Source of the DNA: Erwinia sp. JUb26
GTDB taxonomy: Bacteria > Pseudomonadota > Gammaproteobacteria > Enterobacterales > Enterobacteriaceae
Direction of reading: 5' to 3'
DNA: 64,000 bases
NCBI RefSeq assembly: GCF_003751505.1
Contig: NZ_RJVB01000001.1
Span: 372,001 to 436,000 of the forward strand
Positions within the stretch are counted from its first letter, which is position 1; every line of letters begins with the position of its first letter. The notes beneath the pieces are model-generated. The model saw nothing but the letters and a program-made list of their open reading frames with translations, was not told the DNA's origin and made no database searches. A program made the position numbers and the translations under genes. Positions 39,225 through 48,323 of the stretch are shown here, piece by piece.

Positions 39225-41210
39225 TTAAGCTTTAACATGGTATTGCGCAAGCCAGTGCTCAAGCTCATCGACGGGCATTGGCTTCGCGTACAGATAGCCC
39301 TGACGCACGTCAACGCCGCAGGCCAGCGCGAACGCCTCTTCTTCTTCAGTTTCAATCCCTTCGGCAATCACCTGCAAATCCAGCGCGCGGGCAACGGCAA
39401 CAATCGCCCGCACCAGCGACTGTGAAACGGATTTTTCGTTCACATCGCGGATAAAGCTCTGGTCGAGCTTGATGGCGTTAATCGGCACGCGCGCCAGCTG
39501 CGACAGCGACGAATAGCCGGTGCCGAAGTCATCAAGATGCACCGATGCGCCCAGCTGCTGAAATTCAGCCATCAGCACCAGCGCCTGGCTTTCATTCTCC
39601 ATCAGACAGCTTTCGGTCAGCTCAATATCAATCGGGCAGCTCTCCAGACCGGCCTCATCCAGTGCCAGTTTGAGGTCGGTATAAATGCTCTGGTCGATCA
39701 GCTGTCGGGGGGAAACGTTGACCGCCACGCGCAGGAAAATGCCCTGCTTGCGCCATTCAAGGATCTGCTCCAGCACCGTCAGCATCACCCAACGGCCCAG
39801 CGGCACGATCAGCCCCGACTCCTCGGCGTAGGAGATAAAGCGATCGGGGCGAACCAGGCCACGTTCAGGAGACAGCCAGCGAACCAGCGCCTCAACGCTG
39901 CTGACCGTGCCGTCGGCATCCAGCTTCGGCTGATAGTGGATCACCAGCTGGCTGAGCTCCAGCGCCTTGCGCAGGTTGGTGTCCAGCCACAGGTATTCAA
40001 ACACCCGCTGATTCATCTCGGTAGAGAACACGCTGAACTGCCCGCGGCCGTTCTCTTTTGCGGTATACATCGCCGTATCGGCGTTGCGGATCAGGCTGTC
40101 GCGATCCTCGCCGTGCTGCGGCGCAATGGCAATACCGATTGAACAGCCGGAATACACTTCGATCAGACCGATGCGGAAGGTCTGCTTCAGCCGGTCGATA
40201 ATGCGTGACGCCATCGCCTCCAGCGCCGCCTGCGTGGTATCTTCCGCCAGCACGATAAACTCATCGCCGCCGAGGCGCGCCAGGGTCTGATTCTTCTCCA
40301 GGCAGCTCAGGATCGCCAGCGACACCGCCTGCAGCAGCTGGTCGCCAAACATATGACCGTAAACGTCGTTAACTTTCTTAAAATTATCCAGGTCCAGATA
40401 AACCACGCCCACCTGTTCGTTAGCCCGGTTTTCCAGCACATCGGTAATGCGGTCGTTGATCGCCGTACGGTTGGGCAGGCCGGTAATGGTATCGGTATTC
40501 GCCAGCACCCGCAGACGCTCCTGCGCCCGGCGCTCTTCGGTAATATCCGTCCCCGAACAGATCAGGTAAATTTCATTTTTGCTGCTACCACTGTGGACGA
40601 ACTTATTGCGGAACAGGAATAAACGCTGGCCCATCTTCGTCTTGATCCAGCGCTCGACTTCATAGGAGCTGCCTTCGCGGAAAAAGGTGCTGACATTGCG
40701 GCGGGATGACGCCGCTTCCTGACGGGTCATAAACAGCTGGAACACGTTGCGGCCGATCACTTCCTGCTCTTTCAGGCCGGTATACTCTTCGCTCAGGCGG
40801 TTAAAGCGCTGAATATTACCGTGCTGATCGAGAATAACGATCACCGAGTTGGCTTCGGACACCACCTGCTCGGCGAAGGACAGTCCCAGCGCCAGATCGC
40901 GCGCGACCGCTGAGGTATCTCCCCAGGCCGAAGCGGTGCCCGCCCACTGGGACAGGCTGACTTTACGACCAACCAGATGCATGGAAAGCGGAGTGCCGTA
41001 CAGAGACAGCGTCAGGTTAACGCTGGAGGTGACCACCGTCATTTCGCGGATCAGGCTGGCCTGCGCCGCATTCAGCGGCACGGCAATATTGACTGCACCA
41101 TGCTCTTCCTGGGCGAAGTGCAGCGCATCGCTGTCGGAGCGTAAATGCCAATAAGGGCTACTGGTGCCAAACCAGGCATAAAGCAGCGTTTGCCCCTGTT
41201 CATCGGTCAT
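39225..41210 (-). CDS. rpfR: RpfR (PdeR/YciR) PAS-GGDEF-EAL c-di-GMP enzyme, DSF receptor
   Basis: 661 residues, same length as E. coli PdeR (YciR/Gmr). The N-terminal 100 residues correspond to the RpfF-interaction region, then a PAS domain (about 105-225; binds BDSF in RpfR). The GGDEF domain follows (about 235-395, LARLGGDEFIVLAED, motif intact), then EAL (about 405-655, SVEALVRWLSPERGL, with ELTESCLME and LDDFGTGYSSL). BDSF binding stimulates the phosphodiesterase in homologues, lowering c-di-GMP. AGGAGA precedes the ATG. It is convergent with rpfF, with only 19 bases between the stops. Confidence 0.93.
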   Translation of the reverse strand: MTDEQGQTLLYAWFGTSSPYWHLRSDSDALHFAQEEHGAVNIAVPLNAAQASLIREMTVVTSSVNLTLSLYGTPLSMHLVGRKVSLSQWAGTASAWGDTSAVARDLALGLSFAEQVVSEANSVIVILDQHGNIQRFNRLSEEYTGLKEQEVIGRNVFQLFMTRQEAASSRRNVSTFFREGSSYEVERWIKTKMGQRLFLFRNKFVHSGSSKNEIYLICSGTDITEERRAQERLRVLANTDTITGLPNRTAINDRITDVLENRANEQVGVVYLDLDNFKKVNDVYGHMFGDQLLQAVSLAILSCLEKNQTLARLGGDEFIVLAEDTTQAALEAMASRIIDRLKQTFRIGLIEVYSGCSIGIAIAPQHGEDRDSLIRNADTAMYTAKENGRGQFSVFSTEMNQRVFEYLWLDTNLRKALELSQLVIHYQPKLDADGTVSSVEALVRWLSPERGLVRPDRFISYAEESGLIVPLGRWVMLTVLEQILEWRKQGIFLRVAVNVSPRQLIDQSIYTDLKLALDEAGLESCPIDIELTESCLMENESQALVLMAEFQQLGASVHLDDFGTGYSSLSQLARVPINAIKLDQSFIRDVNEKSVSQSLVRAIVAVARALDLQVIAEGIETEEEEAFALACGVDVRQGYLYAKPMPVDELEHWLAQYHVKA

Positions 41211-41334
41211 TTAGTCTTTCTCCTTGGTGATGCTGTGCAGGTGGTATCTTCTTATTTTAGCAACACTATTAGCCGGTTGCAGAATCCCGAGACACAATAG
41301 CAATTAATCCAGGCTGATTAAATCAGGATAAATA

Positions 41335-41364
41335 AAAAATCTCCCCGACCGTGCGATCGGGGAG
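41335..41364 (-). terminator. Terminator downstream of the cstA-type gene
   Basis: CTCCCCGA (41341-41348) / TCGGGGAG (41357-41364); on the minus strand it is followed by ATTTTTTATTT, so it terminates transcription from the cstA-type gene before rpfR. Confidence 0.85.
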
Positions 41365-41463
41365 ACTCAACATTAACAATAACGCAATTGTCGGATTGTG
41401 TAACATGCCCTCAGAAAAATAATACAACCGCTGCCGGGCACGGACAGCGATCGGTCGGCGAAG

Positions 41464-43545
41464 TCAGAGCCGATTCGCCGTGCTTTGCGCCGCCTCGCTG
41501 CGCAGAACAATCTCGCTCTCATGCGTCGTTGGCTGGCTGCTTTGCAGGGCGCGGCGGATCACGAAGAACGACGAAATCAGCATCGTCACGGCAACCAGCA
41601 TAAAGAAGCCGCACAGCGCCGCGTTAATCTGGTTACTCATCACGATGGTCTGCATATCCGCGATGCTTTTCGCCGGGGCAATCACCACGCCCTGATCGAT
41701 ACCGGTGGAGAATTTCTTCGCCTGGGCGAGGAAGCCAATCGACGGTTTTTCGTGGAAGATTTTCTGCCATCCGGCGGTCATCGAGGTCACGAACAGCCAG
41801 GCGGTCGGCAGAATCGTTACCCAGGCATAGCGCTGTTTCTTCATCTTAAACAGCACCACGGTGCCCAGAATCAGCGCCATCGAAGCCAGCATCTGGTTGC
41901 CGATGCCGAACAGCGGCCACAGGGTATTAATGCCGCCCAGGGGGTCGATCACGCCCTGATAGACGAAGAAGCCCCAGCCGGAAACGGCCACCGCCGTGCC
42001 GATAATATTACCGAACCAGGAACGGTTATTAGCCAGCGCCGGGATGGCGGTGCCCGCCAGGTCCTGCACCATAAACCGGCAGGCGCGGGTACCGGCATCC
42101 ACCGCCGTGAGGATAAACAGCGCCTCAAACAGAATGGCAAAGTGATACCAGAAGGCCATCATCGCCCGGCTGTTGAACACTTCGGTAATGATATGCGCCA
42201 TGCCAACGGCAAAGGTCGGCGCGCCACCTGCACGGGACAGAATGGAGGTTTCCCCCACGTCGCGGGCTATGGCAGTCAGCACCTCCGGCGTGATCACAAA
42301 GCCCCAGCCGTTGATCGCCTGCGCGGCGCTTTCCACCGTGGTGCCAATCAGCGCCGCCGGGGCATTCATCGCAAAGTAAATACCCGGATCCAGCACCGAC
42401 GCGCAGATCAGCGCCATAATGGCGACGAAAGATTCCATCAGCATCGCGCCGTAGCCCAGCATGCGAATATGGCTTTCGCGCTCGACCAGTTTCGGCGTGG
42501 TCCCGCTGGAAACCAGCGCGTGGAAGCCGGAGATGGCGCCGCAGGCGATGGTGATAAACAGGAACGGGAACAGACCGCCGGAGAACACCGGTCCGCTGCC
42601 GTCAATAAAGCGCGTGACGGCCGGCATTTTCATTTCCGGCATGGCAAAGACAATCCCCACCGCCAGGCCGACGATCACCCCGATTTTCAGGAAGGTGGAG
42701 AGATAGTCGCGCGGCGCCAGCAGCAGCCACACCGGCAGCACCGAAGCAACAAAGCCGTATATCACCAGCACCAGCGTCAGGGTAGTGCCTTTCAGGGTAA
42801 AGAACGGTCCCCAGAACGGATGCAGGGCAATATCGCCGCCGTAGATAATCGCCGCCATCATCAGCACGAAGCCGATCAGCGACATCTCGGCGATATGGCC
42901 GGGACGGATGAAACGCATATAGATACCCATAAACAGGGCAATCGGCAGGGTGGCGGCGATGGAGAACATGCCCCACGGACTGTTGGTCAGCGCTTTCACC
43001 ACCACCAGCGCCAGCGCGGAAAGGATAATAATCATCACGCCCAGCGCGCCGAGCATAGTGATCACCCCGGCGAAGGCACCCAGTTCCTGGCGGGCCATTT
43101 CCCCCAGTGAGCGCCCGTCGCGGCGGGTAGAGATAAACAGGATCAGGAAGTCCTGTACTGCGCCGGCCAGCATCACGCCGATCAGGATCCACAGCGTGCC
43201 GGGCAGGAAGCCCATCTGCGCGGCAAGGATCGGCCCGACCAGTGGCCCGGCCCCGGCGATAGCGGCGAAGTGATGGCCGAACAGCACCCATTTATTGGTG
43301 GGAACGTAATCCAGGCCATCGTTCTTACGCTCGGCGGGCGTCATGCGACGATCGTCCAGCTCGAAAATATTGCGGGCAATAAACAGACTGTAGAATCGAT
43401 AAGCAATGCTGTAGCAGGCAACGGCAGCCACCACCAGCCACAGGGCGTTAACCGGTTCACCTCGATTCAGTGCCAGCATCGCAAACGCGCAGGCACCGAC
43501 GATGGCCACGGCAATCCAGATCAAACTTGCCTTGACGTTTTTCAT
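41464..43545 (-). CDS. cstA: CstA/BtsT-family carbon-starvation transporter
   Basis: 693-residue polytopic inner-membrane protein with some 16-18 hydrophobic segments. Conserved text: YVPTNKWVLFGHHFAAIAGA, GPLVGPILAAQMGFLPGTLW, LPVWLLLAPRDYLSTFLKIG, FLFITIACGAISGFHALVSS, AGGAPTFAVGMAHI and QGVIDPLGGINTLWPLFGIG. Family members import pyruvate or peptides under starvation. The short loop before INGWGFVITPE resembles CstA more than BtsT, but the exact substrate is uncertain. ATG 43545 is seven bases from AAGGAG; GTG one codon earlier is possible. The small YbdD/YjiX partner usually found downstream is not seen. In E. coli this gene is not next to rnb. Confidence 0.88.
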   Translation of the reverse strand: MKNVKASLIWIAVAIVGACAFAMLALNRGEPVNALWLVVAAVACYSIAYRFYSLFIARNIFELDDRRMTPAERKNDGLDYVPTNKWVLFGHHFAAIAGAGPLVGPILAAQMGFLPGTLWILIGVMLAGAVQDFLILFISTRRDGRSLGEMARQELGAFAGVITMLGALGVMIIILSALALVVVKALTNSPWGMFSIAATLPIALFMGIYMRFIRPGHIAEMSLIGFVLMMAAIIYGGDIALHPFWGPFFTLKGTTLTLVLVIYGFVASVLPVWLLLAPRDYLSTFLKIGVIVGLAVGIVFAMPEMKMPAVTRFIDGSGPVFSGGLFPFLFITIACGAISGFHALVSSGTTPKLVERESHIRMLGYGAMLMESFVAIMALICASVLDPGIYFAMNAPAALIGTTVESAAQAINGWGFVITPEVLTAIARDVGETSILSRAGGAPTFAVGMAHIITEVFNSRAMMAFWYHFAILFEALFILTAVDAGTRACRFMVQDLAGTAIPALANNRSWFGNIIGTAVAVSGWGFFVYQGVIDPLGGINTLWPLFGIGNQMLASMALILGTVVLFKMKKQRYAWVTILPTAWLFVTSMTAGWQKIFHEKPSIGFLAQAKKFSTGIDQGVVIAPAKSIADMQTIVMSNQINAALCGFFMLVAVTMLISSFFVIRRALQSSQPTTHESEIVLRSEAAQSTANRL

Positions 43546-43685
43546 CACATTACTCCTTGTAAGAACCGCAAAGGGGAGAAGGAATCAGCAAGTTAAAAAT
43601 AGTGTAATGAAATGTAAAAGAAAGGTTATCAATCAGGAAGTGTGAACTGTCGGGGATTTTTTACGCAGGAAAGTCGGGAAATAAT

Positions 43686-43708
43686 GCGGGATAACGAGGT
43701 TATCCCGC
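43686..43708 (-). terminator. Hairpin downstream of rnb
   Basis: Perfect 10-bp GCGGGATAAC (43686-43695) / GTTATCCCGC (43699-43708) with loop GAG. It lies eight bases after the rnb stop; on the minus strand ATTATTTCCC follows, a weak T tract. Confidence 0.7.
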
Positions 43709-43716
43709 AGTCGGGC

Positions 43717-45666
43717 TTATGCGGCCGGGCGCGCCACGACGCTACGGGTTTCCATACGCACTTCGGCGATGGTGACCTCAATAACGTCGGTAACGCGGTA
43801 GACCACTTCGCCTTTGATCGTGACGGAGCCGTTTTCGTTGCTGCACACCATCTCATCGCGCACCGCGTGGATGAACGGAGCCGGAATAAACGCTACCGCA
43901 CCGTTGTCCTGCAGGCGAACGCGCATGCCGCCGCGCGACACGTCAATGATCTCGGCGCTGAAGCGCTGGTCGGTACCGGCGGCCTTTTGCAGGAAGCGGG
44001 AATAGAGCCAGTCGCCCACGTCGCGCTCCGCCATACGGTTCTGGCGACGTCGCTCGGCCATTTTCACCGTCAGCTCATCGGCAGGGCGTTCAGCGGCTTC
44101 ACCTTTGATAATCGCTTTCAGCAGGCGATGGTTGATCATATCGCCGAACTTACGAATCGGTGAGGTCCAGGTAGCATACGCCTCAAGACCCAGGCCAAAG
44201 TGCGGGCCGGGTTCAATGCTGACTTCGGCAAACGACTGGAAGCGGCGGATGCGGCTGTCGAGGAACTGAGTCGGCAGGGCATCCAGTTCGCGGCGCAGAT
44301 CGCGGAAGCCTTCCAGCGTGGCAATCGCCGCCGGGTCGGCGGTGATACCGTGGTTTGCCAGCACGGCGGCAGCCTGCTCGGCGTTCACCAGATCGAAGCC
44401 GAGGTGCACGTTATACACGCCGAAGCCCAGATTATCGCGCAGCACGGTGGCGGCGCAGATATTGGCAAGAATCATCGACTCTTCAACGATGCGGTTAGCG
44501 ATACGGCGATGTTCCGCGATGATATCCAGCACTTCGCCTTTTTCTCCCAGCAGGAAGCGGAAGTCCGGGCGATCCTTGAACACCAGCGCATGACTTTTAC
44601 GCCACTCGCTGCGCGCCAGGCACAGGCGATGCAGCAGACGGATCTGCTGGGCGATAGCGTCGCTTTGCGGCTGCCATTCACCGGCACCGTCATTTTCCAG
44701 CCAGTCGGAAACGTTATCGTAAGCCAGCTTGGCTTTCGATTCGATCCAGGCGGCGAAGAACTGAATGTCGCTGCCCGGCGTACCATCGGCGGCGATTTTC
44801 ACCCGGCAGGCCAGCACCGGACGGCGTTCGTTCGGGCGAAGCGAACAGATATTATCCGACAGCTGGCGCGGCAGCATCGGAATATTAAAGCCCGGCAAAT
44901 AGTTGGTGAACGAACGCTCGGCGGCGATCTTATCCAGCTTGCTGCCCGGCAGCACATAGGCCGTCGGGTCAGCAATGGCGATGGTCAGCAGCAGTTCGCC
45001 TTCCGCCGTTTCTTCCACGTACAGCGCATCATCCATATCTTCGGTGCTGGCGCTGTCAATGGTAACGAAATTCAGTGCGGTGAGATCTTCACGTTCCAGA
45101 TTCTCATCGAGCATCTCTTCCGGCGTGGCGACATCCGGCGCTTCACGCTCCAGATTATGGCGTGACAGTGTCACCCACCACGGCGCCAGATGGTCATCAC
45201 CGGTAGTGATAAATTCGGTCAGTTCGGCGTAGAACGTGCGGTCACCCTTCAGCGGGTGGCGGCGCATCTCGGCCACGGCCCAGTCGCCGTTCTGGAAATC
45301 ATGCTTCACGCCACGATCGGCGCGGCACTGGATAGCATCCTTGAGCAGAGGATGATCGGGAATGATGGACAGACGTTCGTCTTTGTCCTTGCGCTGAACC
45401 CGGCCAACAAAGCGGGTGAGGAACGGCTCAATCAGCGTTTCCGGATCGGCCACTTCACGATCTTTATCGGTTTGCAGTACCGCAGAAACGCGGTCGCCGT
45501 GCATGACTTTTTTCATGAACGGCGGCGGGATAAAGTAGCTTTTCTGAGCGTCGACTTCCAGGAAGCCAAAGCCTTTTTCCGTGCCTTTTACCACACCCTC
45601 AACGCGAGGTGTCTGGGAGTGGAGTTTCTCTTTGAGCTGCGCGAGCAGCGGGTTATCCTGGAACAT
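43717..45666 (-). CDS. rnb: Ribonuclease II
   Basis: Processive 3'-5' exoribonuclease that degrades single-stranded RNA. It has 649 residues, with two N-terminal cold-shock domains ([23 protein letters not shown] near the start). The RNB catalytic core is next, with its Asp cluster in [18 protein letters not shown] (about 200-217), and a C-terminal S1 domain ends in [15 protein letters not shown]. It lies next to rpfR/pdeR in E. coli; here a cstA-type gene is between them. Confidence 0.97.
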   Translation of the reverse strand: MFQDNPLLAQLKEKLHSQTPRVEGVVKGTEKGFGFLEVDAQKSYFIPPPFMKKVMHGDRVSAVLQTDKDREVADPETLIEPFLTRFVGRVQRKDKDERLSIIPDHPLLKDAIQCRADRGVKHDFQNGDWAVAEMRRHPLKGDRTFYAELTEFITTGDDHLAPWWVTLSRHNLEREAPDVATPEEMLDENLEREDLTALNFVTIDSASTEDMDDALYVEETAEGELLLTIAIADPTAYVLPGSKLDKIAAERSFTNYLPGFNIPMLPRQLSDNICSLRPNERRPVLACRVKIAADGTPGSDIQFFAAWIESKAKLAYDNVSDWLENDGAGEWQPQSDAIAQQIRLLHRLCLARSEWRKSHALVFKDRPDFRFLLGEKGEVLDIIAEHRRIANRIVEESMILANICAATVLRDNLGFGVYNVHLGFDLVNAEQAAAVLANHGITADPAAIATLEGFRDLRRELDALPTQFLDSRIRRFQSFAEVSIEPGPHFGLGLEAYATWTSPIRKFGDMINHRLLKAIIKGEAAERPADELTVKMAERRRQNRMAERDVGDWLYSRFLQKAAGTDQRFSAEIIDVSRGGMRVRLQDNGAVAFIPAPFIHAVRDEMVCSNENGSVTIKGEVVYRVTDVIEVTIAEVRMETRSVVARPAA

Positions 45667-45740
45667 AATTTCAACAGTTTTCGTGGCCTAAGAGCGGCAG
45701 ACAGTTTTACGCGATTAACCGCCTCGCGGCAAGTCTGACA

Positions 45741-45769
45741 TAAAAAGGGCGGCCATTTTTAGGCCGCCC
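45741..45769 (-). terminator. Terminator after the YdeP-type oxidoreductase gene
   Basis: GGGCGGCC (45747-45754) / GGCCGCCC (45762-45769); on the minus strand TTTTTAT follows directly. It lies six bases after the stop. Confidence 0.88.
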
Positions 45770-45775
45770 ACAGGC

Positions 45776-48082
45776 TTACGCAATTCGCAGTTCGTGCTTA
45801 ATCGGCGACAGAGAAATTTTCACCGGCACCGACTTCGACGTCGGCGTTCCGCTGATATCGCCAAAGCTGGACAGCGGCACCAGCGGGTTGGTTTCCGGAT
45901 AGTAGGCGGCCAGATTTCCGGCAGGAATATTGTACGGCACCAGCTTGAAGCCATGAACTTTACGGGTAATACCGTCGTTCCACACGGTTTCAATATCGAC
46001 ATTATCCCCGTCGGCGAAGCCCAGCTTTTCCATGTCCTGCGCGTTGATAAACAGCACTTCACGCTGGCCGTAAACGCCGCGATAGCGGTCGTCCAGACCG
46101 TAAATGGTGGTGTTGTACTGATCGTGCGAACGCAGGGTTTGCAGCGTGAACGGCACGTCGGCATCCAGCGGTGGGAACAGGGAAACCGGCAGCGCCGCGT
46201 TGCTGAACTGAGCCTTCTCATGCAGCGTATTAAACCGCAGCTCTGCGGCGGCGTTTCCGAGATAGAAACCGCCCTTAATATCGCATTTCGCATTGAAGTC
46301 CGCGAAACCCGGGATTGTCGCGGCGATATGGTCGCGGATCAGGTTGTAATCCGCCGCCAGTCCCAGCCAGTCGACTTTCTCATTGCCCAGCACCACGTTG
46401 GCGATACCGGCGACAATCCAGGTTTCAGAACGCTGCGTATCGGCAATCGGCTTGCCCACGCCTTCCGAGGCATGCACCATGCTGAACGAGTCTTCCACGG
46501 TGATAAACTGCGGGCCGGTTGCCTGAATGTCCTGCTCGGTACGGCCAATCGTAGGCAGGATCAGCGCATCAACCGCGCCCGGGCACAGGTGGCTGCGGTT
46601 CAGCTTGGTGCTGATCTGTACTGTCAGGCCACAGCGGCGCAGGGCTTCTTCGGTACGCGGGCTGTCCGGCGCGGCGGCAGCGAGGTTACCGCCCAGAGCG
46701 ATCAGTACCTTGATTTCATCGCGCAGCATCGCTTCCAGCGCTTCAACGGTATTGTGGCCGTGTTCACGCGGCGGCTCGAAGCCAAAATGCTGGCCCAGGC
46801 TGTCGAGGAAGGCTTTCGGCGGCTTCTCATCGATGCCCATGGTGCGGTTGCCCTGCACGTTACTGTGACCGCGCACCGGGCACAGTCCCGCACCTTTTTT
46901 GCCTAACTGGCCGAACAGCAGCTGCAGATTAACGATTTCACGCACCGTATCGACGGAGTGTTTGTGCTGGGTGATGCCCATCGCCCAGGTACAGATCACG
47001 CGGTCGGCGCTCTGATAAATCGCTGCCGCTTCGCGGATCTGCAGCTCGCTAAGACCGGACTGCTGGACGATCTGCGGCCATTCGGTGGCATCCACCGCGG
47101 CCAGATAGGCGTCCATACCTTCGGTTTTGGCGTTGATAAAGGCTTCGTCAAACAGGCCCTTTTCACCGGCGGCGACCAGCGCACGGTGATTTTCCGCCAG
47201 CACTTTGACCATGCCGCGAACGGCGGCCATATCACCGCCGAGGTTTGGCTGATAGTAGGTGGAGCTGATCTGACCGGCCATGCTGGTGACCACTTCCAGC
47301 GGCTTCTGCGGATCGGCAAAACGCTCCAGGCCACGCTCGCGCAGGGTATTAAAGGTGACGATTTTCGCGCCGTGATCGGCGGCATGACGCAGGCTGTGCA
47401 GCATGCGCGGATGGTTGGTGCCCGGATTCTGGCCGAAGACGAAAATCGCATCCGCATGGTCGAAATCATCCAGACGAATGGTGCCTTTACCGACGCCGAT
47501 ACTGCGCTTCAGGCCGCTGCCGCTGGCCTCGTGGCACATATTGGAACAGTCGGGGAAGTTATTGCTGCCGTTCAGGCGGCCAAACAGCTGATACAGCCAG
47601 GAGGCCTCATTGCTGGCGCGGCCTGATGTGTACAGCTCCATCTGATGCGGATTATCCATCGCCTTAATGTGGCGGGCGATCAGGGCAAACGCATCGTCCC
47701 AACTGATTGGCTCATAGCGGTCGGTCTGGCGGTTGTAGCGCAGGGGCTCGGTCAGGCGGCCCTGATACTCCAGGAAGTAGTCGCTCTGCTGATACAGCGA
47801 GGTCACGCTGTACTGCGCGAAGAAATCGGCACCGATATTGCGGCGGGTCGCTTCCCAGGTGACCGCTTTGGCACCGTTTTCACAGAAGCTGAAGGTACTT
47901 TTATTGTCATCGCCCCAGGCACAGCCGGGGCAGTCGAAGCCTTTTGCCTTGTTCATGCGCATCAGGTTGCGCATATTTTTTAACACTTGTTTGCTGTCGA
48001 AGACAAAACGGGTGGTGGCTTCCAGAGAACCCCAACCACCGGCCGCGGCCTGGTAGGGTTTAATCGCTTCTTTAAATTTCAT
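45776..48082 (-). CDS. FdhF/YdeP-type molybdopterin oxidoreductase
   Basis: 768-residue molybdopterin-guanine-dinucleotide enzyme of the formate-dehydrogenase-alpha-like FdhF/YdeP group. Closest in memory is E. coli YdeP (759 aa, acid-resistance associated). Matching blocks: GFDCPGCAWGDD, CENGAKAVTWE, SNNFPDCSNMCHEASG, GQNPGTNHPRMLHSLR, GAKIVTFNTLRERGLERF, CPVRGHSNVQGNRTMGI, TKLNRSHLCPGAVD, RSHDQYNTTIYGLDDRYRGV. A CPGC motif and later Cys occur near the N terminus; no full ferredoxin domain. No FdhD, Fe-S or cytochrome partner gene is adjacent. Physiological substrate unknown. Confidence 0.88.
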   Translation of the reverse strand: MKFKEAIKPYQAAAGGWGSLEATTRFVFDSKQVLKNMRNLMRMNKAKGFDCPGCAWGDDNKSTFSFCENGAKAVTWEATRRNIGADFFAQYSVTSLYQQSDYFLEYQGRLTEPLRYNRQTDRYEPISWDDAFALIARHIKAMDNPHQMELYTSGRASNEASWLYQLFGRLNGSNNFPDCSNMCHEASGSGLKRSIGVGKGTIRLDDFDHADAIFVFGQNPGTNHPRMLHSLRHAADHGAKIVTFNTLRERGLERFADPQKPLEVVTSMAGQISSTYYQPNLGGDMAAVRGMVKVLAENHRALVAAGEKGLFDEAFINAKTEGMDAYLAAVDATEWPQIVQQSGLSELQIREAAAIYQSADRVICTWAMGITQHKHSVDTVREIVNLQLLFGQLGKKGAGLCPVRGHSNVQGNRTMGIDEKPPKAFLDSLGQHFGFEPPREHGHNTVEALEAMLRDEIKVLIALGGNLAAAAPDSPRTEEALRRCGLTVQISTKLNRSHLCPGAVDALILPTIGRTEQDIQATGPQFITVEDSFSMVHASEGVGKPIADTQRSETWIVAGIANVVLGNEKVDWLGLAADYNLIRDHIAATIPGFADFNAKCDIKGGFYLGNAAAELRFNTLHEKAQFSNAALPVSLFPPLDADVPFTLQTLRSHDQYNTTIYGLDDRYRGVYGQREVLFINAQDMEKLGFADGDNVDIETVWNDGITRKVHGFKLVPYNIPAGNLAAYYPETNPLVPLSSFGDISGTPTSKSVPVKISLSPIKHELRIA

Positions 48083-48323
48083 GATATGCAGGCTTATGTT
48101 GGAATGATGTTAAGAAGTTATGACTCCTTTTGGGTAAGTGTGATAGCCAGTGTGGGAATTGTCTAATTGATTGCAGCGATGGAGCGATAGTTAGTATTTA
48201 TCGCGAAATTGTTAAAACTGTGATGATGTTCAAAGATTAACCGCCGCTTTTTCCCACATCTACGGCGATCCGCCCGCTGTCGTCTAATACTTAGCGTTCA
48301 CGAAGCACGGCGGGAGAGGCCAG

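Noticed and set aside
41485..43110. A 541-codon open frame on the plus strand opposite the cstA-type gene
   Set aside because: Extremely rich in His, Gln and Arg, as expected when hydrophobic helices are read in antisense; no start signal or known domain.
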